DNA of 5,606 nucleotides from Akkermansiaceae bacterium (GTDB lineage: Bacteria; Verrucomicrobiota; Verrucomicrobiia; Verrucomicrobiales; Akkermansiaceae): NCBI GenBank assembly GCA_023301645.1, contig JALZUH010000084.1, positions 1-5,606 on the forward strand, in the 5' to 3' direction. Under the pieces are notes generated by a model. It searched no databases. It saw only the letters and a program-made list of their open reading frames with translations, and was not told the origin of the DNA. Both the position numbers and the translations under genes were made by a program. The first letter of the stretch is position 1. Every line of letters starts with the position of its first letter. Below, piece by piece: positions 1-5,217 of the stretch.

Positions 1-1292
1 GTCTTGAGCTGGTCACCTTTTTTCACGTCGGCTACATCTTTGATAATGTTGCCATTGGCTCCTGTGGTCACTGAGAACCCACGCTTGAAGGTCGACTCTG
101 GCCCTAGTGTCCTGATGAGAGCATGGAGGCTGTGGAGCTTCTCCCGCGACTGCTGCAGTGCGACCTCACTTGCACGCTCTAGCTGTAGTTTCACAGCAGT
201 AAGACGCTCCTCACGCTGGTCCATCATCTTGGCAGGGTGATTGATCGCGTGGAGCATTTTCATATCCTTCAGTCGGCTTTGTAAGTGATCGAGATGATAT
301 GCAGCAGCGTCCTTGAGCTCCTGTCTCCTGAGATCTAGCTCTTGGATAGGATCACGCAGTGCCCTCTCGGCGTCACGCGGCATGAGAGCGCGTCGTGCAG
401 AGCTTAGTATCGCGGCATCGTGCTTGAGCCTACTTGCCATGATTCGATTCACAGCACTTGATAGTCGCTGCACCTTTTCGCGCAGCTCATCGGTATCTGG
501 CACCACGATTTCTACAGCGGCACTCGGCGTCGGAGCACGCATATCAGCTGCGAAGTCAGAAATGGTAAAGTCAATCTCATGCCCAACGGCTGAGACAAGA
601 GGAATGGCGCAGTCGTGGATCGCCCTTGCGACAATCTCTTCGTTGAAATTCCATAGATCTTCCAGTGAGCCGCCGCCACGCCCGATAATGATAACATCGA
701 CTTCGGGAAGTCCGCTCGAAGCTGGATCACTAAGCTCTCTAATCGCTCTTGCAATACCGACTTCAGCACCAGCGCCCTGAACGGTCACAGGGTATAAGTA
801 AGCCTGCACCCACGGAGCCCGCCGGCTGAGGATATTAAGCATATCCTGCAGTGCCGCTCCCGTGCCTGAGGTGACAAAGGCGATCGACTTGGGGAACTTC
901 GGTAAAGGTTTCTTCCCACTGGGGTCAAAAACCCCCTCCTTATCAAGCTTGCCCTTGAGCGCCTCAAAGCGCGCCTGCAGATCACCTAGACCAGCATTCT
1001 CCACCTGCTTGACAATGAGCTGGAGCTGGCCACGGGTTTCATAGAGTGATACTTCGACAAACATCCTCACCTGCATGCCGTCTTCAGGACGGGTCTTCGC
1101 GCGACTGGCATTACCACGAAATAGCACACAGGAAATCTGAGCCCCTGCATCCTTGAGGGTGAAGTAGCTATGCCCACTGGCCTGCCTGCGGAGATTACTC
1201 ACCTCACCTTCTACCCAGACCTCGCCGATCTCGATTTCTAATAAATTCCTCATCCGTCTCACCAGACGGGTCACTGTCAAAGCATCTGCCAC
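1..1292 (-). CDS. xseA: Exodeoxyribonuclease VII large subunit, partial (3' end outside window)
   Basis: XseA is the catalytic large subunit of exonuclease VII, which works with several copies of XseB to degrade single-stranded DNA from both ends in mismatch repair and DNA damage processing. Reading the minus strand gives 430 uninterrupted codons with no stop before the left edge; E. coli XseA has 456 residues, so only a short C-terminal tail is missing. Residues about 3-100 form the N-terminal OB-fold (EVWVEGEVSN, then SGHSYFTLKD). The catalytic domain shows the family signatures in order: VTSGTGAA at 140-147, GRGGGSLEDLW at 204-214, VGHEID at 236-241 and RAPTPSA at 252-258. A long charged helical region follows, then the terminal FKRGFSV segment. 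The start is a GTG four codons after an in-frame TAA; it keeps the conserved TVTRL strand, whereas the first ATG (codon 14) would remove it. A weak AAAGG lies 12 nt upstream of the start. The gene diverges from glyS. Identification is firm; the start is likely. Confidence 0.96.
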   Translation of the reverse strand, partial: MADALTVTRLVRRMRNLLEIEIGEVWVEGEVSNLRRQASGHSYFTLKDAGAQISCVLFRGNASRAKTRPEDGMQVRMFVEVSLYETRGQLQLIVKQVENAGLGDLQARFEALKGKLDKEGVFDPSGKKPLPKFPKSIAFVTSGTGAALQDMLNILSRRAPWVQAYLYPVTVQGAGAEVGIARAIRELSDPASSGLPEVDVIIIGRGGGSLEDLWNFNEEIVARAIHDCAIPLVSAVGHEIDFTISDFAADMRAPTPSAAVEIVVPDTDELREKVQRLSSAVNRIMASRLKHDAAILSSARRALMPRDAERALRDPIQELDLRRQELKDAAAYHLDHLQSRLKDMKMLHAINHPAKMMDQREERLTAVKLQLERASEVALQQSREKLHSLHALIRTLGPESTFKRGFSVTTGANGNIIKDVADVKKGDQLK

Positions 1293-1304
1293 ATCGCGAG
1301 ATTA

Positions 1305-1325
1305 CCTTTGAAAGATGAAATTCTA
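1305..1325 (-). promoter_or_regulatory. Possible -10 element and weak ribosome binding site of xseA
   Basis: On the minus strand TAGAAT (1325-1320) resembles a sigma-70 -10 box, and AAAGG (1309-1305) lies 12 nt before the GTG start, which is longer than the usual spacing. No convincing -35 box is seen at 16-18 bp. This is the only start in the window, apart from the partial gene at the right edge, with any purine-rich motif near it. Assignment is tentative. Confidence 0.22.
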
Positions 1326-1419
1326 AACCAAAAACTCAACAAAACTAGCCACCAGCCCATAACGCCTTGCTAAAGACCCGCGAGCCTGCTTGCATCCGCG
1401 CTGAACACATTTACACACT

Positions 1420-3012
1420 ATGGCTGAACGCGAAAACACTGACCCCGAAAAAATGGAAAAGATCGTCTCCCTCTGCAAAAGCAAAGGCTTCATCTTCCAA
1501 TCTGGAGAAATCTACGGCGGACTTAATGGCTGCTGGGACTACGGCCCACTCGGTGCTGAGCTCAAGCGCAACCTCAAAGACTACTGGTGGCGCAAGAACG
1601 TGCAAGAGCGTGACGACATCGTAGGCATGGACGGATCGATCCTCACACACCACTCAGTCTTAACAGCTTCTGGACACGTCGGTGGCTTCTCAGACCCGAT
1701 GTGTGACTGCCTACTCAGTAATGCTCGCCTCCGCGCTGACCAGATCGACGCTCAGACAGGCACTGCCTACCACTACACGGGTGCTAGCCATGAAGAGTCA
1801 GGTTTCGCCATCGAAAAGCCATACTCCGTGCTACTCACCGATGCTAATGCTGATGAGAACAAAGCGCGCAAAACAGCCAAGGCTTACTACTCACAGTTCC
1901 TCTCCAATAAGGACATCCCAGCCAAGAAACTCGCCCTCACCGGTGAGTCCACTACTGAGGAAGTCGACACCATTTCATATAACCCTGAGAACGGCTCACT
2001 ACTCACCGAAGCACGTGAGTTCAACCTCATGTTCCAGACGAAAATGGGAGCATCCTCTGATGATAACGACCCTAATGCCGTCGCCTATCTCAGACCAGAG
2101 ACAGCCCAGACGATCTTCGTGCAGCACAAGAACGTGCTTGATTCCACTCGCCAGAAGATCCCCTTCGGCATCGCCCAAATCGGTAAGGCATTCCGTAACG
2201 AGATCAACCCTCGTAACTTCACCTTCCGCTCACGTGAATTCGAGCAGATGGAAATCGAATATTTCTGCCACCCAGATGACGGCCTCAAGCTCACTGAAGA
2301 ATGGCTTGAGAAGCGACTAACATTCTACGAAGAGATCGGCGTGCCACGCGAGAAGCTCCACGTCCTCGACGTGCCAGACGGCGAGCGCGCCCACTACTCT
2401 GCTAAGACCTACGACATCGAATACGAATTCCCCTTCGGCATTCAAGAACTCGAAGGTGTCGCCTACCGTGGTGCCTATGACCTCGGCAAACACCAAGAAC
2501 ACTCTGGCAAAAGCCTCGAATACTTCGACACCGAAACTAAAGAACGCTTCGTCCCGCATGTAGTCGAGCCATCAGCAGGATGCGACCGCTCAGTGCTTGC
2601 GGTCCTCTGCGAAGCCTACGAAGTCGAAGACCTCACCAAAGAAGGTGGTAAAACTGACCTCCGCACCGTGATGCGCTTCAAGCCATGTATCGCCCCTATC
2701 AAGGTCGCTATCCTCCCACTGCTCAAGAACAAGCCCGAGCTAGTCGAGAAAGCCCAAGAGATCAAAAACCTCCTCCAACCTCACATGAATGTCTTCTACG
2801 ATGAGACCGCAGCCATTGGCCGCCGCTACCGTCGTCAAGACGAAGTCGGCACACCATTCTGCGTAGCCATCGACTTCGAAACACTCGGTGAAGAAACTGA
2901 AAATGGCGAAGACCTTACCGACACCGTCACTGTGCGCCACCGCGACAGTATGGAGCAGGAAAGAATCGCCATCAGCGAGCTACTTCCATGGCTACTTAGC
3001 CGTATCGTTTAA
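1420..3012 (+). CDS. glyS: Glycyl-tRNA synthetase, single-chain dimeric (class II) type
   Basis: The enzyme charges tRNA-Gly with glycine using ATP in the cytoplasm. At 530 residues it matches the alpha2 type (as in Thermus, eukaryotes and archaea, often named GlyRS or GlyQS), not the alpha2beta2 enzyme of E. coli made from two genes. The N-terminus carries GFIFQSGEIYGG and WDYGPLG (residues 23-45) followed by LKRNL and WWR (48-58), the motif 1 region, and then GFSDPM (89-94). Further signatures are AYLRPETAQ before motif 2, FRNE at 258-261 with REFEQMEIEYF at 272-282 (motif 2), and EPSAGCDRS at 383-391 (motif 3). From about residue 423 (CIAPIKVAIL) to the end lies the anticodon-binding domain, including GRRYRRQDEVGTPF and the TVRHRDS segment. 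The ATG at 1420 is used because it just precedes the conserved N-terminus; no Shine-Dalgarno is visible (upstream CATTTACACACT). It diverges from xseA and ends in a strong terminator. Codons favour C in third position, as expected for a highly expressed gene here. Confidence 0.97.
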   Translation: MAERENTDPEKMEKIVSLCKSKGFIFQSGEIYGGLNGCWDYGPLGAELKRNLKDYWWRKNVQERDDIVGMDGSILTHHSVLTASGHVGGFSDPMCDCLLSNARLRADQIDAQTGTAYHYTGASHEESGFAIEKPYSVLLTDANADENKARKTAKAYYSQFLSNKDIPAKKLALTGESTTEEVDTISYNPENGSLLTEAREFNLMFQTKMGASSDDNDPNAVAYLRPETAQTIFVQHKNVLDSTRQKIPFGIAQIGKAFRNEINPRNFTFRSREFEQMEIEYFCHPDDGLKLTEEWLEKRLTFYEEIGVPREKLHVLDVPDGERAHYSAKTYDIEYEFPFGIQELEGVAYRGAYDLGKHQEHSGKSLEYFDTETKERFVPHVVEPSAGCDRSVLAVLCEAYEVEDLTKEGGKTDLRTVMRFKPCIAPIKVAILPLLKNKPELVEKAQEIKNLLQPHMNVFYDETAAIGRRYRRQDEVGTPFCVAIDFETLGEETENGEDLTDTVTVRHRDSMEQERIAISELLPWLLSRIV

Positions 3013-3027
3013 CACTCCCTCATAATG

Positions 3028-3060
3028 ACGGCCATCTCACTGAGGTGGCCGTTTTACTTT
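3028..3060 (+). terminator. Intrinsic terminator of glyS
   Basis: A hairpin with arms ACGGCCATCTC (3028-3038) and GAGGTGGCCGT (3042-3052) around an ACT loop pairs over 11 bp with one T-G wobble, and is followed directly by TTTTACTTT. It begins 16 nt after the glyS stop codon, the classic place for a Rho-independent terminator. Its T tract ends only 6 nt before the rlmH start codon, so glyS and rlmH are probably separate transcription units unless read-through occurs. Confidence 0.85.
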
Positions 3061-3066
3061 CACCCC

Positions 3067-3504
3067 ATGAAGCACTCTATTATCGCCGCAGGAAAGCCAG
3101 CCTTAGGCTACGCCAAAACAGGTGTAAGCGAATACCTCAAACGCCTGCAACGTTACGGCAGCTACGAGCTAAAACACATCAAAGACGGCAGCAGTGAAGA
3201 TGTTTCCAAGCGGCTTACCGAGGCCAGTGCAGGAACGCTGCGCATCGTCATGGATGAGCGCGGTGAAAGTCTTAATACAGCCCAACTCTCCAAGCGTATC
3301 CAAGACTGGGAAATGCGCGGGGTCAAGCGCGCTAGCTACCTTATCGGGGCATCAGACGGGCACACCGAAGCACTGCGCAAAGATGCAGATATGGTATGGG
3401 CTCTCTCGCCCCTTACCCTACAGCATGAGCTGGCTCTACTCGTCCTTCTTGAGCAAATTTACCGCGTCGCCACGATCCATCGTGGCGAGCCTTACCATAG
3501 GTAA
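3067..3504 (+). CDS. rlmH: 23S rRNA (pseudouridine-1915-N3)-methyltransferase RlmH
   Basis: RlmH is a small SPOUT-class methyltransferase that uses S-adenosylmethionine to methylate pseudouridine 1915 in helix 69 of 23S rRNA on assembled 70S ribosomes. The 145 residues (E. coli has 155) show the family pattern: GVSEYLKRL near residues 19-27, MDERGE at 62-67 (usually LDERG), LIGASDG at 92-98 in the cofactor-binding knot, LSPLTLQHELA at 113-123, LLEQIYRVATI at 127-137 and the terminal RGEPYHR, which is the near-invariant end of the family. The glycine-rich loop is usually GGxxG; here the second glycine is alanine. The ATG at 3067 is chosen because MKHSIIAAGK matches the first beta strand; an in-frame ATG at 3025 would translate the glyS terminator. 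No Shine-Dalgarno precedes the start (TTTACTTTCACCCC). The gene converges on the small lipoprotein gene 35 bp away. Confidence 0.95.
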   Translation: MKHSIIAAGKPALGYAKTGVSEYLKRLQRYGSYELKHIKDGSSEDVSKRLTEASAGTLRIVMDERGESLNTAQLSKRIQDWEMRGVKRASYLIGASDGHTEALRKDADMVWALSPLTLQHELALLVLLEQIYRVATIHRGEPYHR

Positions 3505-3539
3505 TACAGGGCAGCCAGCTACCCAGGAAGTAGTATATC

Positions 3540-3725
3540 CTACTGTAGGGCGCCACCAAGAGCACCACCACCTTCAGGACCTGTTGGGCGATTCCATGAC
3601 AGACTACTCTCACTCGACACGGGGCCATTAGGTGAGAATTCTGGAGCTGTCGGCGTGCATGAAGCAAGAGGAAGCACAGTAAGAGCGCTAAGAGTCAGTA
3701 GAGCGGCAGAAAGAAGTTTCTTCAT
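3540..3725 (-). CDS. Small predicted lipoprotein, function unknown
   Basis: A 61-codon reading frame encodes what looks like a minimal lipoprotein. It starts MKK, followed by a hydrophobic stretch (residues 4-19) and a perfect lipobox, LASC, with Cys at residue 23. That predicts export through Sec, lipidation and cleavage by signal peptidase II, leaving a mature peptide of only 39 residues. The mature part has no charged cluster and is rich in Pro, Gly and Ser: SPNGPVSSES (31-40), SWNRP (43-47), then GGGALGGALQ at the end. Thr at position +2 argues against inner-membrane retention by the E. coli rule. Codons are strikingly T-ending (many CTT, GCT, TCT), unlike the C-ending preference of glyS and queE. 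There is no Shine-Dalgarno at normal spacing; GGGAG lies about 18 nt upstream. It sits 51 bp downstream of the adenosyltransferase gene on the same strand and may share its transcript. The family is not recognised with certainty; the signal sequence makes a real gene likely. Confidence 0.72.
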   Translation of the reverse strand: MKKLLSAALLTLSALTVLPLASCTPTAPEFSPNGPVSSESSLSWNRPTGPEGGGALGGALQ

Positions 3726-3776
3726 GACAATAAGTTAATATTCATCTCCCTTAGATCAAGCGCTATTTAGTAAACT

Positions 3777-4292
3777 TTATTCCTTCTCCAGCTTCCTCGC
3801 CCAGAGCCAGAGAATATCTGAGAGCCTATTGAGAAATCGGCACGCCTCCACAGAAGCATCATCACCTATCCCCCATGCTGCTAGCTCAGCTCGACGACAA
3901 ATCGTGCGCGCCATATCCACCCACGCTGCCCCCTTATGGCCAGCTGCCCCTGGGCGCGCCCAGCCATCGAACTTCGTAGGCATCGCCACTGCCACACTCT
4001 CCAGCCAGTCAATCTCTACCTGAGTCACCGAGGGGAACCCGTCAGCGAGGTATTTTTCGCGCTTAGCAGCAGGCACGGAGAGCAGTCCCATCAGTGCGAC
4101 TAGATGATCTTGGATCGTATTGATCTGGCCCTGCATTTCGTCAGAAATGCCAGACACACGCACCACTCCTAATGCTGAGGTCAGCTCATCGACAGCTCCG
4201 ACAGCCACGACCTCTGGCGAGAGCTTCGATACTCGCCCTCCATACATTGCGTCGGTTTGTCCGTCGTCGCCACCACGTGTAATGATACTCAT
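3777..4292 (-). CDS. Cob(I)alamin adenosyltransferase, PduO type
   Basis: The enzyme transfers the adenosyl group of ATP to cob(I)alamin to make coenzyme B12 (adenosylcobalamin). The 171 residues fit the PduO/MMAB family of helical-bundle trimers. The N-terminal ATP-binding segment reads ITRGGDDGQT (4-13), close to the family TRxGDxGxT pattern. AVDELTSALG (33-42) carries Asp35, and ARTICRRAE (128-136) carries Arg129 and Arg133. NRLSD (155-159) with a following WLWAR completes the family C-terminus. From memory of the Lactobacillus reuteri enzyme, these correspond to the Asp35-Arg128 salt bridge, Arg132 and Asn156, so the active site looks intact. The usual FxLPGG loop is replaced by FDGWARPGAAGHKG (108-121), a divergent region. 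The ATG at 4292 is supported by the N-terminal motif beginning at once; no Shine-Dalgarno is seen. It diverges from queE. No other B12 genes are in the window, so it could serve salvage or de novo synthesis. Symbols pduO or cobO are used for the function; I leave it unnamed. Confidence 0.93.
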   Translation of the reverse strand: MSIITRGGDDGQTDAMYGGRVSKLSPEVVAVGAVDELTSALGVVRVSGISDEMQGQINTIQDHLVALMGLLSVPAAKREKYLADGFPSVTQVEIDWLESVAVAMPTKFDGWARPGAAGHKGAAWVDMARTICRRAELAAWGIGDDASVEACRFLNRLSDILWLWARKLEKE

Positions 4293-4303
4293 GCCGATTA
4301 CTT

Positions 4304-4333
4304 AGCATACTCAAAGCCTGTCTGACGATCAAA
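4304..4333 (-). promoter_or_regulatory. Candidate promoter of the cobalamin adenosyltransferase gene
   Basis: Reading the minus strand, TTTGAT (4333-4328) and TATGCT (4309-4304) are separated by 18 bp, a plausible sigma-70 pair. Transcription would start about 5-6 nt before the ATG at 4292, giving an almost leaderless mRNA. This agrees with the lack of a Shine-Dalgarno sequence but is a prediction only. Confidence 0.35.
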
Positions 4334-4337
4334 TTAC

Positions 4338-4366
4338 TTGCACCTTACCACGCTGCTCATAGCATA
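4338..4366 (+). promoter_or_regulatory. Candidate promoter of queE
   Basis: TTGCAC (4338-4343) lies 17 bp before AGCATA (4361-4366). The -35 resemblance is good, the -10 is poor. A start about 6-7 nt after the -10 would fall at or next to the queE ATG (4372), predicting a leaderless transcript. The stretch just before the ATG has no Shine-Dalgarno. No preQ1 riboswitch fits in the 79-bp gap. Confidence 0.33.
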
Positions 4367-4371
4367 CCGCT

Positions 4372-5139
4372 ATGGCTCAGCCCGCACTCAAACTAGCTCG
4401 ACTCCACGAAGGACCAGAGATCTTCCATACCATACAGGGCGAAGGTGTCAGTATGGGCACGCCCTCCGTCTTCGTCCGTTCCTCTCTCTGTAACCTCCAC
4501 TGCAAGTGGTGCGATACCGACTACACGTGGAACTGGATCGGCACCCCATGGACACATGAGAAGGATCAAGAGCCAGGCTACCAGAAATTCCGCAAAGAAG
4601 ACTACATCCTAGAAATGCCCGTCAACGAAGTCGCCGACCGAGTCGCAGCCTACCCCTGCCGACAGGTCATCCTCACAGGTGGTGAGCCGCTACTCCAAGA
4701 CAGTGCATGGCTAGCGATGACACAGTGCCTTTTGGCCAAAGACGCCAGCTACCGCTTCGAAGTAGAGACCAACGGCTCACTCATCCCTAGTGAAGGGCTC
4801 GATAAAGTAGTCGACCAATACAATGTCTCGGCAAAGCTCAGTAACTCAGGAAACAAACAATCACTCCGCACCAATGCTGCCGCACTTGCCTTTTTTGCCA
4901 AATCACCAAAGGCATGGTTCAAATTCGTCATTGCCGAGGAATCCGACATCGATGAAGTAGAAGCCCTCATTGCTGAGCACCAGCTACCCAAGCAGCGCAT
5001 CCTCCTCATGCCTGAGGGGCGCGATGAGCAAACACTCCAGAAGCGACGACTCTGGCTCGCTGACCTATGCCGTGACAGGAACTACCGCTACTCTGACCGC
5101 CTCCACATCCAGCTCTGGGGCAGTAAACGCGGAGTTTAG
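4372..5139 (+). CDS. queE: 7-carboxy-7-deazaguanine synthase (radical SAM)
   Basis: QueE converts 6-carboxy-tetrahydropterin to 7-carboxy-7-deazaguanine, the ring-contraction step on the way to preQ0 and queuosine in the tRNA anticodon. It is a radical SAM enzyme with one [4Fe-4S] cluster. The 255 residues show FHTIQGEG (18-25) and GTPSVFVR (29-36), followed by the cluster motif CNLHCKWC with Cys40, Cys44 and Cys47 (CX3CX2C), then DTDYTW. TGGEPLLQ at 102-109 is the SAM-binding GGE motif, and VETNGS at 131-136 and SAKLSNSG at 153-160 are further core strands. The C-terminus ends in HIQLWGSKRGV, a typical QueE ending. No cysteine or core motif is missing, so the enzyme should be active. The ATG at 4372 lies 18 codons before FHTIQGEG; no Shine-Dalgarno is seen. 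The queC, queD and queF genes are not in the window, so the gene stands alone here. Other radical SAM activases are less likely given CNLxCxWCDT and the C-terminus. Confidence 0.94.
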   Translation: MAQPALKLARLHEGPEIFHTIQGEGVSMGTPSVFVRSSLCNLHCKWCDTDYTWNWIGTPWTHEKDQEPGYQKFRKEDYILEMPVNEVADRVAAYPCRQVILTGGEPLLQDSAWLAMTQCLLAKDASYRFEVETNGSLIPSEGLDKVVDQYNVSAKLSNSGNKQSLRTNAAALAFFAKSPKAWFKFVIAEESDIDEVEALIAEHQLPKQRILLMPEGRDEQTLQKRRLWLADLCRDRNYRYSDRLHIQLWGSKRGV

Positions 5140-5179
5140 AGAGCAACCACCTGCCAATATCCTAAAAACTTCTTTTTTA

Positions 5180-5210
5180 TTGCAACTATTGCTGCGCCCA
5201 AGGGTTTACT
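5180..5210 (+). promoter_or_regulatory. Weak candidate promoter of the last gene
   Basis: TTGCAA (5180-5185) and TTTACT (5205-5210) are 19 bp apart, which is long for sigma-70. TTTACT ends 7 nt before the ATG at 5218, so a transcript from it would be leaderless. It is listed mainly because the TTGCA box recurs before glyS and queE. Confidence 0.18.
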
Positions 5211-5217
5211 CACTGCT

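Noticed and set aside
313..780. 155-codon open frame on the plus strand
   Set aside because: It is the antisense shadow of xseA, whose catalytic motifs are read on the minus strand through this whole stretch.
1682..2320. 212-codon open frame on the plus strand
   Set aside because: It is an out-of-frame shadow of glyS; composition is Ser/Thr/Arg-rich with no recognisable motif.
3025..3066. N-terminal extension of RlmH from the upstream ATG at 3025
   Set aside because: It would translate the glyS terminator hairpin, and the added 14 residues match nothing in the family; the ATG at 3067 fits the RlmH N-terminus.
3509..3524. Hairpin in the gap between rlmH and the lipoprotein gene as a bidirectional terminator
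   Set aside because: The arms (GGGCAG and CTACCC) have a C-A mismatch on the plus strand or a T-G wobble on the minus strand, and no T tract follows on either side.
3194..3631. 145-codon plus-strand frame crossing the rlmH end and the lipoprotein gene
   Set aside because: It overlaps two better supported genes and has no family features.
3722..3745. Seven-codon leader ORF overlapping the lipoprotein start by ATGA
   Set aside because: The GGGAG lies directly against its ATG with no spacing, so it cannot serve as its ribosome site; the frame is too short to support.
4293..4371. Cobalamin or preQ1 riboswitch between the adenosyltransferase and queE genes
   Set aside because: The 79-bp gap is too short for a cobalamin riboswitch, and I see no B12-box or preQ1 aptamer pattern on either strand.
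5164..5177. AAAAACTTCTTTTTT after queE as a terminator
   Set aside because: The arms would be A-T only, too weak for an intrinsic terminator.
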